Source of the DNA: Pyronema omphalodes
Lineage: Eukaryota; Ascomycota; Pezizomycetes; Pezizales; Pyronemataceae
DNA: 64,000 nt
Assembly: GCA_024516155.1 (NCBI GenBank)
Contig: JAJJXM010000033.1
Span: forward strand, 372,001 to 436,000
Direction: 5' to 3'
Below, piece by piece: positions 9,848 through 21,017 of this stretch (position 1 is the first letter of the stretch; the number at the start of each line of letters is the position of its first letter). The notes under the pieces are model-generated. The model searched no databases. It worked only from the letters and a program-made list of their open reading frames with translations, and was not told the origin of the DNA. Position numbers and translations under genes: made by a program.

Positions 9848-10981
9848 CTATGAACTCAACAAATCTTTAACACTCATTCCGCGTGATAAAGAAGGTCTTT
9901 TTTGCCAATCCACACTTTCCCTCCGACCCTCATCAGCAAGAAGTAACAGGGCACCAGCGGTTGCTTCCATAGGGCTATGACAAGCGGGGGCGGGCTGAGG
10001 AAACAGCATGGGGCTGATACTTGGAAGACGAATTCCATGAGCTGGGAGAGTAAATATCGGACTAGTAGTAGCGGAATGAACGGGGCCGAAATCCGGGCTA
10101 GTAGCAGAGACGACACTTGCAGCTGAGGAAGGGGTGGTATTGGTAGTATAATGATGATGATGAAGGTATTCATCATATCTCTGATTTAAGCTTCCATCGC
10201 TTCTTCTTCTTCTTGTTGTTGTATCTTTTTCTTGTTCAGTTTCTTCCATGTCGATATCGACATCTTCACCACTTTCTTGTTCTTGTTCTTGTTCTTGTTC
10301 CTGTTCTTCTTCTTCTTCTTCTCCCGCGCTGGTTCGTTGTGGTGTCGAAAATACTGGCGGCTCGCAACAGCTACGGACTCCAGAGGCTTTTTGTAGCTCT
10401 TTTACACAGCCTTCTAAATACCGCACGTATTCGATGCTGGCTTGGAGGATTGCTAGCTTGTGCATTTCAACACCTTTGCAGGCGGGGACGAGATTTTTTA
10501 GCGATTCGAATTCGGCGTTCATTTTTGATCGTCGGCGACGTTCGATTAAGCTATGAGCAGTTTTTCTGGCGACTTTTCTAGAGGTGGAGGTAGCTGCGGC
10601 GGTGGCAGCAGAGGCGGCATTTGTAGGAGAAGTAGTAGTAGTCGTAGATGTAGCGGCGGCAGTTTTTGGGGCAGCGGTTTTGGTGGCGCGGGGCTTCGGA
10701 GTAGGTTTTGTGGGAGGGGAGTTGGAGGCTGCTAGAGATGGGGAGGTTGTGACAGCTGGTGTTGGCTTCATTTGGATGATTTTTCTGGTGCGCGTAGGTG
10801 GTGGCGGAAGTGTGACGGATGCGGCGATGGATGGTGAGGAGGTGTTGGTGCTGGTGGATTGAGAGGTTCGTCGCTTCTTGCGGGTGGTTGCGTCGGCGGC
10901 CTGCTGCTCGGCGAGCGCAGGGGGTGGGAGTGTAAACATGTGCATTGAACTAGCTTGGGAAGCAGAAGCAGGAGCAGCCAT
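9848..10981 (-). CDS. bHLH transcription factor
   Basis: Intron-free 377-residue protein with one basic helix-loop-helix domain at about residues 137-197. The basic region ARKTAHSLIERRRR carries the His-Glu-Arg positions that read CANNTG E-boxes. Helix 1 is MNAEFESLKNLVP and helix 2 is KLAILQASIEYVRYLEGCV. Low-complexity Thr/Ala/Pro sequence precedes it, and an acidic Glu/Gln tract (about 215-250) follows as a possible activation segment. The C-terminus ends in GMSVKDLLSS, a short conserved-looking motif. Nuclear localisation is expected (TRKKRRTS near residue 32). This type of fungal bHLH protein often regulates development or metabolism, but I cannot name the ortholog. It lies downstream of a 10-kb repeat-rich region, so its promoter is satellite-laden. 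Confidence 0.85.
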   Translation of the reverse strand: MAAPASASQASSMHMFTLPPPALAEQQAADATTRKKRRTSQSTSTNTSSPSIAASVTLPPPPTRTRKIIQMKPTPAVTTSPSLAASNSPPTKPTPKPRATKTAAPKTAAATSTTTTTSPTNAASAATAAATSTSRKVARKTAHSLIERRRRSKMNAEFESLKNLVPACKGVEMHKLAILQASIEYVRYLEGCVKELQKASGVRSCCEPPVFSTPQRTSAGEEEEEEQEQEQEQEQESGEDVDIDMEETEQEKDTTTRRRRSDGSLNQRYDEYLHHHHYTTNTTPSSAASVVSATSPDFGPVHSATTSPIFTLPAHGIRLPSISPMLFPQPAPACHSPMEATAGALLLLADEGRRESVDWQKRPSLSRGMSVKDLLSS

Positions 10982-13890
10982 TGTAATGGTTTTGCTGGAA
11001 ATCTGTCCTGTGAATATGTAGAAATTGAGGGGATTTTTTATTTTCGTTCAGCGGGGGGATTTGCTGATTTCGAAATGGGAACAGGTCGCTCGACTGGCTG
11101 ACTGGATGGCTGGCTGGCAGTTGTCGTAGTCGTAGTCGTAGTCGTCTTCGTCGTCGTCGTCGTGTGAGTGAGTGAGTGTCTTGAAGAGTAAATATGTAGT
11201 GACGCCACAAAACAGGATCTTCTTCTTCGTCGAAGGGAGGTGGTGGTATTGGTATGATGAATTGTGCCTGACAAACAGTAGACAATAAAGAAGATATGCT
11301 GCCCTTTTTAGGTTTATATTTGATAGCGGGATGTTCTTGTTGTATTTGGCGCACAGCTCATTTGTGGTAAGAGTTAAGTAGTAGTAGTTGTGGTAGTAGT
11401 AGTAGTAATGGTATGGGTGGTCTGCCCGTCCGTCTGTCTGTCTGTCTCTCTTGTATGTAATCTATGCATACCAGGCTCAACCCCATTTTACATTTTATTT
11501 TACTCTACTCCACAGCAGGACAGTCGGACACTCGGACAGTCGGACAGTCGGACGGTCAATCTGTCGGTCTCATCAGCGCAGCATAGCTCTGCTGCTCACC
11601 TCTTTTGGTTCTCCTCTCTTCTCCGGCGTATTTTTCCTAGCGCACGTTGGACACCCGTGGGGCTACCGCATCGAATGATAGGCCGCCAGAAGAAGAAAGC
11701 ACACGACAGGAGTGTCGCGTGCACGAGCTCAGGCTCGCTTTCTGATTGGCTGAGGTTAATCGTGGCTACGGAAATCATGGTATATTACAGTACAGTACAG
11801 TACAGTCCAAGACAAGACAAGATGCAAAAGAGGAGAGCCGACTCCTCCGCCTATACAATGGAACACGCCAGCCCACTCGCTGGAACACACCATGCCCCCA
11901 TCCCCATCCCACATCCCACATCCCATCCCAGGAAAACCAACCTACCTACCATACCTTGCAATGGCCCACCACCTCCACAGCCTGACAATCCGTTTGTTCG
12001 GGAACGGGCTATCTCGGGAACAAGGATCGACGAAGCTGGAAGGAAGGTGATGTTAGTTGCTAGGTTGCGGGTTGCTGGGTTACTGGGTTCGTGTGTTCGA
12101 ACGATTGTTGGTCGTGGTGGTGCTCGTGGTGCTCGTGGTCGTGCTTGCAATGCTTGCGGTGCTTTCCATGGCCGGTAAAATTATACATATGTAGAGCTGA
12201 TCCATCAACCATCCATCCATCTATCATCCATCCATCCATCCATCTATGTGCATCCTATTCAACCCGAGAACAGGCGGGGGTACGGGGCAATCGGCATCTT
12301 CTGTATGTATATCATACATACAGATCCAATTCCAAAAGCCATGAACCATAGCCACCATCTTTAGACACGCGTATATGAAATGGTATCGTATATAAATCGA
12401 GAAAAAAATACCATTGAGAAAAAAAAAAACTCTGAAGCTACGGATATGGATATGGATGGTACTATATACACATTGATGGTTCATTGGGATTTATGTGTTG
12501 AGGGCTTCGAGGGTAAGGGCATCGAGAACATCAAGGGTATTAATGGCTTCGAGAACATCGATTTGTAGATGCTGCTACTGAAGATGCTGCTACTGAAGAT
12601 GCTGCTACTGAAGATGCTACCAATACCGCCAATACCACCAATACCTCTGATGCTATCAATACCGCCAATACCACCAATACCTCTGATGCCAATACCGCTG
12701 AAAACTACTGAAAACAAAGTCTACATTACATACAGCATTCCCCAGCTTCCCCAGCTTCCCAGCTTCCTATACTCCCCAGCTTCCCCAGCTTCCCAGCTTC
12801 CTCAGCATTCCTATATTCCTCAGCTTCCTCAGCTTCCTCAACTTCCTCAAAGCAGCACCCAAAAATCAAATATGGTGTAATCGAACATGGTATAATCCAA
12901 TACTCAAACTTCCTCCATGTCCCAGTCTCCAAAGCCCTCACCTGCCTCACCTCGCCTCACCTCACCTTGACAACCAGACACTGCACACAACCAGACACTG
13001 CACATAACACCAGCACCAGGCACCAAGCACCAAGCACCGCACACCGCACAACAAAACACAACACAACACAACACAACTCAACTCAACTCATCTACAGCTT
13101 AACTCATCTACAGCTTAACTCATCTACAGCTTAACTAATCTCCATCTCCATTTCCATCTCCATCTCCATCCCCATCTCCATTTCCATCCCCAGCTTAACT
13201 AATCTCCATCCCCAGCTTAACTAATCTTTATTCCCTAGGCTGAGGTTCCTATGGTTCCCTGGGCTGAGGTTCCCTGGGCTATTGTTTCCTGGGCTATGGT
13301 TCCCTATGCTTCCCTGGGCTGAGGTTCCTATGGTTTCCTATGGTTCTTGAGTCGGTATATGGTGTATATGGTGAATATGGTTCTATGGTTCTTGAGTCGG
13401 TATATGGTGTATATGGTGAATATGGTGTATATAGTGAATATGGTGAATATGGTGAATATGGTGAATATGGTTTCCTATAGTGAATATGGTGTATATGGTA
13501 CGTGTGGTACGTGTTTATCTTGTCGATATTTCGGGGATGTAGGGATGTGGGGATGTTGGGTTTGGGGTTTGGGGTTTGGGGATGTGGGCGTGGGGATGTG
13601 GGGATGATGGTTTTGGGTATGTGGGCGTGGGCGTGGGCAGGAAGGGGGAAAGGGAGGAGCATAGAGGAGAAAGGGGAGATAGAGGGGAGCATAGAGACAG
13701 AGGAGATAGATGGGGAGACAGAGGGAAGGCAGGGAGAGGATAAAGGGAGACAGAGAGACAGAGACACAGAAGAGAAAGCCGACCTCGCAGTCCAACCTCG
13801 CAGTCCAACAAACCAGATCAAAACGACCAAGCAAAAAACAGACTATTAGAATATTAGAATATTAGAATATTCAAACTATACGGTGACTTA
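10982..13890. repeat. Gene desert, part 1: tandem repeats upstream of the bHLH gene
   Basis: No credible gene. Contents: CGTCGT/GTAGTC runs about 11120-11165; GTAGTA about 11380-11410; GGACAGTC repeats about 11518-11560; (ACAGT)n about 11788-11806; (CATC)n about 12210-12245; a 15-bp GCTGCTACTGAAGAT array 12568-12618; CCAATACC arrays 12620-12700; CCCCAGCTT-type arrays 12730-12845; CATCTCCATTT 13140-13190; CCCTGGGCTGAGGTT 13240-13340; GAATATGGT arrays 13345-13490; GGGGATGTGG about 13540-13640. Confidence 0.75.
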
Positions 13891-14055
13891 GTTCAGTTCA
13901 GTTCAGTTTACAGTCAGTTTACAGTCAGTAATATATATAAACTGGTTAAACTGGTTAAACTGGTTAAAAAAAAAACTACGAAAACGAGGTGAAATGGATA
14001 ACTGGATAACCAGGTGAACTGTTTAAATTGCTTTGTCCAGAGTAACTAGTAACTT
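13891..14055 (-). mobile_element. hAT 3'-end fragment, copy 3
   Basis: Reverse-complement fragment of the 3' subterminal region of the hAT elements at 8578-9382 and 14374-15482. Shared landmarks include GTTCAGTTTA, TATATAAACTGGTTAAACTG, CGAAAAC, ACCAGGTGAACT and TTTGTCCAGAG. The ACTGGTTAA unit is expanded to about three copies here. Terminal bases are missing. The next 50 bp are (TAACTAGTAACT)-type repeats. Confidence 0.65.
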
Positions 14056-14373
14056 GTAACTAGTAACTAGTAACTGGTAACTGTTAACTGTTAGTTTCTG
14101 AAGGGGGAAATAAAATAAAATATTCTTCAGTACATACCTCATAACATAACAAAACCCCATGCTAATTCCATCCTAATCCCATCCTAATTAGGTCCACTGT
14201 GTCCATTGTGTCCATTGTGTCCATTGTGTCCATTTTGTCCATTTAGTCGCCAGAAACCACAGAAATCACAGAAACCACAAGTAACACCCACGATTGTAGC
14301 TCCTGGGTCCCTCAATGGCTTCTATATAGAGTATCTACCAGCATTGACTGGCGGTGGGATATAAATGATCTTC

Positions 14374-15482
14374 CAGACCTCCCAACCGTATAGCCAGTTT
14401 ACCGGGTAAAATTGTAAACCAGGTAAACTGAACTGATAATTCACAGTTAGTTGGTGCAGTTTTCGTGTCCCGGATACGCAGTTGGTTCAGTTTTGAGGGT
14501 CCGATAGAACCGGGTAACTGCAGTGCACTGATTGAACTGATTGAACTGACTCGGTAAACAGTTTACTGGTTGTCAGATACAAACCAGTTTAACCACCTCG
14601 TTGACTACTACGCAGAAGAATAAACAGCCAAACCCATGCATGGAGGATCATAGACAGCCAAACCGGTGCAAATATTGTACCGAAACCTCGTTCAATTGAA
14701 CGTACCTCTGCTGGCCTGGATCCTCCTATATATCTCGCCTAGACCATTTTCTCTTGACCTACAGAACTCAACCATACCTTACACTGCCATTTCTCTCTAA
14801 CCACCTACAATGAGTTCCGTTACCAGCGGCCTCTCCTTTATACCACCTGGCTTCAATACCCCGCTAGAACCCCAACAAGGCTCTGAAGATACGGCAATAG
14901 GTAGCACCACGCAGCCGGAAGAGTATGTTGATTACTGTGCGCTGAGACTGGAGGCAGCACTTGGGGATGGTCCTTCTGCCATTGAGTGGTGGTGTGAGCC
15001 CCGGCAGCGGGCCAGGTTCCCCAAAATTTGCAAAACGGCTGTTGAAGTACTGCTGTCTATTCCCGCAATGAGCGCCGTGCCCGAGCGGCTGTTTTTCGAA
15101 TGCAAGAAAATCATTATATCGGACCTTCATTCGATGCAGGCAGACACTCTGGAGGGCATTGAGGGGCTCAAGAGCTTCAATCGTAGGCGTTAGTTGTTAT
15201 TTCTGGGGACCAAATTAGGATCGAATTTTGTTATGTATGCACTGAATAATATTTATTGCCCCTTCATAAACCAGTTCCTCTGGACAAACCAGTTTTGGCA
15301 GTTTTAAAAAGTTCACCTGGTTTGCCAAGCCTTGCATTCAGTTAACTTGTTTTCGCAGTTTAACCAGTTTATAATACTGACAGTAAACTGAACTGGGTCG
15401 CCGTACAGTTCTCATATTCCAACAGTCCGTACAGTCCGTTTTGGCCGTCATTTTAAACTGGTTTGTACGACTGGGAGGTCTG
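14374..15482 (+). mobile_element. hAT transposon, internally deleted copy 2
   Basis: 1109 bp, starting CAGACCTCCCAACCGTA and ending with the inverted CGACTGGGAGGTCTG. The inner parts of both ends carry AACCAGTTTA/TTTAAACTGGTTT, so the terminal inverted repeat is imperfect over about 30 bp. Subterminal AACCAGTT/AACCAGGT repeats are typical of hAT ends. It contains a 127-codon frame (14810-15193) that keeps the transposase C-terminus. No matching 8-bp duplication is seen in the flanks (TGATCTTC versus ATTGGGAT). Confidence 0.82.
14810..15193 (+). pseudogene. Internally deleted hAT transposase keeping the C-terminal dimerisation region
   Basis: Intact 127-residue frame inside the hAT element. 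Residues ~1-45 (MSSVTSGLSFIPPGFNTPLE...) look like an N-terminal tail. Residues ~55-125 match the hAT C-terminal dimerisation domain: EWWCEPRQRARFPKICKTA, LLSIPAMSAVPERLFF, IIISDLHSMQADTLEGIEGL. BED zinc finger and RNase H-like catalytic parts are absent, so it cannot transpose alone. The start and stop remain in one frame, implying an in-frame internal deletion or splice-like junction. It could act as a dimerisation-competent repressor, or be an inert remnant. There is no evidence of selection from one sequence. Confidence 0.7.
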
Positions 15483-17600
15483 ATTGGGATTAGAGATTCA
15501 GGGGATTATATATAGCATCTAATAGCATCTAATAGCATTAGTATGCGTCGTTAGAGATAACCAGTTACAACCAGGCTACGGTTAGTTTGAGTTGAGGTAT
15601 TATGTAGATTTCGTGGATTTCGTGGATTTTTGCTTCCTGTTTACCAGTATTGGTATTGGAGATGGTATTGGTATTGATATTGGAGATGGTATTGGTATTG
15701 GAGATGGTATTGGTATTGGTATTGGTATTGGAGATGGTATTGGTATTGGTATTGGTATTGGTATTGGTATTGGTATTGGTATTGGTATTGGTATTGGTAT
15801 TGGTATTGGTATTGGTATTGGTATTGGTATTGACATTAGGCCTACGGGTATTGGTATCCCATTTCTTTTTTTCGATTATTACTATTATTGACTGACTGAC
15901 TGACTGACTGACTGACTCACGAAGAATGAAAGATGAATGATAGATATTAGTGGGTATCTTTGGTTATATATTCCTCACTATATAAACCAAACTAAAGCCA
16001 GGTCTACGTCTCAGTTTTTGAATTTGTTAATTTGTTAATTGTTAATTTGTTAATTTGTTAATTTGTTAATTTGTTAATTTGTTAATTTGTTAATTTGTTA
16101 ATTTGTTAATTTGTTAATTTGTTAATTGTTAATTTGTTAATTTGTTAATTTGTTAATTTGTTAATTTGTTAATTTGTTAATTTGTTAATTTGTTAATTTG
16201 TTAATTTGTTAATTTGTTAATTTGTTAATTTGTTAATTTGTTAATTTGTTAATTTGTTAATTTGTTAATTGTTAATTTGTTAATTTGTTAATTTGTTAAT
16301 TTGTTAATTTGTTAATTTGTATTGTTAATTTGTTAATTTGTTAATTTGTTAATTTGTTGGTTTTTCAATTCTAATTTTCATTTTATTTTGTTCTATTGTT
16401 TTATTATTTGTTTGATTCACGGATGACGATGACGACGATGATGAATATGCTTCATATATCTACAATATTTAAAATACCACAACAAACAGGTGCGTTATAA
16501 CAAAACGACAATATAACAACATAACAAAATGAGCACATATCCCTATATACAGTAGTATGACCATTAAAGTTAAAGACCATATCTCCCTCCCAAAGATTCT
16601 ATGTACAGTATGTATATATACAACATGACAACATGACAACGTGACAACGTGACATGTTTTCCCACCGATGTCGGGTGTCGGGTATCGGATTTATATAAAC
16701 CCGCAGCCTGGCACCCCCGCAGCCTTGGATTACATACATACTAATCAACCTAACCATTGCAGGTGTCCCTCCAGGTACCTATTCACCCCTCACAGCCCAC
16801 ACCTCACAGCCCACAGCCAACAGCCCATAGTTCACCCTATATATGGCAGCACGTTTATTTCTGTCTTGCTGTCTTCTATCTTTCCGTCCCCCACCCACGT
16901 GCGATGATCTCCAACCGTTTGTTGGTGCGCCTGTCGTGTGTGTACCATATGCGGGTATTAAGTTGCACTAGGCTAAGCTAGGCTAGGCTAAGCTAAGTTA
17001 AGCTAGATTGGATCCATGGGGGGGGGGGAGGGGGGGGGGGCACGGGGGTCCATCGTTCATCATCCATATGTAGTTTCGCGGAAGAATACCAGCATACCAG
17101 CATACCAGCAACTCGTGCCGTGTACGTGTGTGTGCGTATGCGTGCGTGCGTGCCTAGGAAATCTCATCGTATGGTAGACTTTTAGGCCCAGCATCTTTAG
17201 GCACGAGTATACATAGGTATGTAAACCATAAAGCAGGCATAGCAAGGCAGGGCAGGGCGAGAAACGAAGGGCTCTAAATATTGGAATTGTTTCCCGCATG
17301 TGCGGCGTTTATTGGTGGTTGACTGTTGGTGGTGGAGTATCCTTACGCGGGTGCGGGGTATGGCTTGATGGCTTGATGGCTTGGGTGGGGGATGTTAGGG
17401 ATGCTGGTTTGAGTGATTATATAATCGATTTTGGGGGATTTTGGGATGTGCTGGATTTGATGGCGGAAATATGGGCTTTGTGTTGGTGGGTTGAGAGGTG
17501 AAGGTAAGGTAAGGTAAGGTAAGGTAAATAATGGGTAAATAATAGGTAAATAATAGGTAAATAATAGGTAAATAATAGGTAAATAATAGGTAAATCAAGC
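15483..17600. repeat. Gene desert, part 2: long arrays of 6-, 8- and 11-bp units
   Basis: (ATTGGT)n about 15646-15832, read in opposite frames as Ile-Gly or Ile-Pro repeats; (GACT)n about 15888-15915; (GTTAATTT)n about 16021-16360, some 40 units with a few one- or two-base slips; a G-run broken by one A at about 17018-17040; AGCTAGGCTA about 16970-17005; (GGTAA)n then (AATAGGTAAAT)n about 17505-17595. No gene is seen. Confidence 0.85.
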
Positions 17601-20345
17601 ATTCAAGCTTCTGTCATCTATCATCTATCATCTTTCGTTGTTACGATGAAACGATGAAACAAACCGAAATAAAGAACCCAGAACTCAGAACCCAGAAGCC
17701 ATTACAGCCTTACAAGTAGATATGGTGCTACGGAGCTACGGTGCATACGGCATACGTACTACATATATACAGTCGATGTTAGTGAAGATTCTCTCAGCAT
17801 CTCAGCATCTCAGAATCCCAGCATCGCATCTCAGCACGTATACACTATCTACTCTACGGCTCAACATCTCAGCATCTCACCAACGATACAGCACATAATA
17901 AGCATCCCATCCAGCGATGTTTTCTCTTCTAAAACTCTCTCGTTTCTTTATATCATACGTTTGATTTCTGCTCCACATTTACTATTCAGCATACCTACCA
18001 GGCAACGCGGCACCCAGCACCAGGCACCCAGCACCAGGCACCAGACACAAAACACAGATATTAACCGCAAGTTCGCAACATATCCACAACAGCCGACCCA
18101 ACGACCGGCGAAGCAACGCAGCAGCGGTAATCTCTGCTGGTGGTATGTAGGTGGTATGTATGCATATGCCTATGCATATATCTCGTATTAAACGATACGA
18201 TACATACGATAGACAGGGTAAAAAAAACCGTTGAGGACAGATCCGCGATATATAGGCAGGCAGCAGGCTGCGATAGTATCCGTAATAGGCTACTGACTAC
18301 TGATTACTGACTACTGACTACTGACTACTGACTACTGACTACTGACTACTGACTACTGACTACTGACTACTGACTACTGACTACTGACTACTGACTACTG
18401 ACTACTGACTACTGACTACTGACTACTGACTACTGACTACTGACTACTGACTACTGACTACTGACTACTGACTACTGACTACTGACTACTGACTACTGAC
18501 TACTGACTACTGACTACAGACTACAGGGCTACAGGGCTACTGGGCTACTGGGCTACTGGCTACAGGGCTACTGGCTACAGGGCTGCATAAAATAACATAT
18601 AGCAATTTTTTTTTCTTTTTTTTTCTTTTTTTTTCTCTTTTTTTTTCTCTTTTTTTTTTTCTCTTTTTTTTTCTCTTTTTTTTTTCTCTTTTTTTTTCTC
18701 TTTTTTTTTCTCTTTTTTTTTCTCTTTTTTTTTTCTCTTTTTTTTTTCTCTTTTTTTTTTCTCTTTTTTTTTCTCTTTTTTTTTTCTCTTTTTGGAAATT
18801 AGGAAACTAGAAAATTTGGAAATAGAAATATCGAATATTGAATATGTAATCGAACAGCCCTGGTACATACATATATACGAGATACATACATTCTGGTAGC
18901 AAATCGCAAATCGCAAATCGCAAATCGCAAATCTGATCCGTATCCCCTCGGCTTAATGGGATATGATGTTATGTGATGTGATTCTCCTATGTACAAGCAA
19001 CATGTACAAGCAACATATATGGTTAACATATATACATACGGTGGTATCCCTATGTACATTGCTGGTCTTTATGAAGGAATTCCTTACTTATACTCACCGG
19101 GTTACGGTTGTGTCGGTTCGGGTTAGTGAGGGATAGCGAAGCGAAGGTAAAGCGAAGACAAAGCGAAGGCAAAGCGAAGGAAAGGCAAAGGAAAGGAAAG
19201 TAGATACAGCAAATTCTCAATGCTGTTGATGCTGGTACATATGTAGATTACGTTACCTGCTACATTTGGAAAGTTGTGCGTAGCGTAGGGAATTTGGAGT
19301 TTCATGCGTGATGGATATGCGTACATAGGGACATGCGTACATAGGGACATGGGGACATAGGGATATGCGGATACAGGGATATGGGGATATACGAGTTACA
19401 TAGTTTGTGCAGCAGCGGTTTATTTTTGCTCCCCAAACTTGAGAGAGTAAATAACAATAACAATGACAATGACAATGACAATAACAATAACAATAATTAT
19501 AAATTCATGTACGTACATATATATACAGAGACACAACTTTTACTACATACATAGTTCGCTTTCATTTTTTCTTTTTTCTTCTATTGATGAATACCTTTTT
19601 TGTATCTACTAACTCGACAGAAAATGAATTGTGTAAATATGAATTGTTGATATGAGGATATTGGAATTTGGGTGCTGGGAATATATTAAGGTGGGGAAAA
19701 TAGTATCGCAATGAATCGTTTCTTTGCCCTCCCTTGGCTAGGAGTGATGGTATGTAGGTAGCTATGTACTTGCTACATACTAGCCGCCGGGAGGTATGAT
19801 GGTATGATATCAGATAAGCGCGATAGTATACTGGTAAAGAAGTCTTCATTTACATCATCATAACATATCATGGCATAGCATATCATGGCATAGCATATCA
19901 TGGCATAGCATATCATGGCATAGCATATCATGGCATAGTATATCATGGCATAGTATAGCATAGCATAGCATAGCATAGCATAGCATAGTATAGCATAGCA
20001 TATTATACCATAGATGACGTCAAATTTCCGTATCCGTATTCGTAGCGTAACACAGTCTATGGTGCAGGATTTACATAACAGCATCACCATCATGACGTGA
20101 CGAATCTATGAATCATTGAATCTGGTTTACGTAAAAATATTCACTCACTTAGATCTATCTACATCTACATCTACGAAAAAAAAGAAAAATAAAACACACA
20201 CACACACACACACACACAAATCGAAGGATTCTAGAACTTAGAAGACTTCTAGAAACATGTAAGAATCCGACATCTTACCCATCCCAGAAATACCTCCGGT
20301 TACCAAAACTTCCAGGAATAACTACCGACCATAGTTATTTATATC
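17601..20345. repeat. Gene desert, part 3: CTACTGA, CTCT8 and CATATCATGGCATAG arrays
   Basis: CATCTCAG repeats about 17795-17880; CACCCAGCACCAGG about 18008-18045; (CTACTGA)n about 18293-18517, roughly 32 units; a pyrimidine-only (CTCTTTTTTTT)n tract about 18606-18793; (CGCAAAT)n about 18898-18931; GGGACATAGG-type 19320-19390; (AATGAC)n about 19450-19495; a 15-bp CATATCATGGCATAG array then (CATAG)n about 19862-20012; (CA)n about 20193-20217. No gene is seen. Confidence 0.85.
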
Positions 20346-21017
20346 AAAAGTTATTACAGGTGTCTGTAATATCACTCAGAAGATCTAAGATACGTCGGGG
20401 GTTTGAGGTGTTATGTGGCTCAGTTGTGGGCATGGTTTCAATTTTCATAGCAGTGAGCATGATGGGCATAGTGTGGCGATCATCAAGACTTAAAGATGGG
20501 CCAAGAGTCCAAGACCATCTAATGAAGCACCCGTGTTTCCTTCAACCCCCCCCCCCCCCCCCCCAAAAAAAAAAAAAAAAAAAACGTCCCCAGAGGGTGT
20601 GCATTCTATTTTTGTGGGGGTGAGTATATGGCGGAGAGTGAGTGAGTGATACATTGTGATTACTATCCCATACGTTCAAAGTGGACAGATTCAACCAGAA
20701 AAAATATCACGAATAACGATTTTGAACCACTGTATATACCGAATCATTTTTTGTCCCCCCCCCCCCCCCCCCCCCAGGGGGGTCAATTCCATCCCCCCTC
20801 TCATTTATAATCTTAGGCTGGCTGGCAAACGGTTTGTTAATCAAACCACTAAAGAAATCGAAAGTCGAAAATCGAAAGTTGCAAGTTGCAAGTCGAAAGT
20901 CGAAAGTCGGAGCGACTATACTCCTTCGTAAAGAGATCTCCCAACCAACATTCACCTACCACCAACCACCAACCACCAGACCATCCACTTCCCCAGCTTC
21001 CAACCGCTCTACGCATT
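20346..21017. other. Upstream region of the F-box-like gene, with homopolymers
   Basis: Contains C19 directly followed by A20 (20546-20584) and a second C run of about 21 (20755-20775), then GAAAGTCGAAAATCGAAAG repeats (about 20860-20910) and CCACCAACCA repeats (20958-20985). No coding exon is supported; the frame upstream of 21018 is open but repeat-derived. Confidence 0.55.

Noticed and set aside
11390..12178. 262-codon plus-strand frame upstream of the bHLH gene
   Set aside because: Starts in a GTAGTA run, continues through GGACAGTC and CATCCC repeats, no domain.
14366..15490. 8-bp target-site duplication for the hAT copies
   Set aside because: Looked for at both copies (TGATCTTC / ATTGGGAT; GTCTTGGA / AATGATAA) and not found.
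15592..15891. Ile-Gly / Ile-Pro repeat frames on both strands
   Set aside because: Direct translations of the (ATTGGT)n array.
16021..16360. CRISPR-like array
   Set aside because: Repeats are directly tandem 8-bp units without unique spacers, in a eukaryotic genome.
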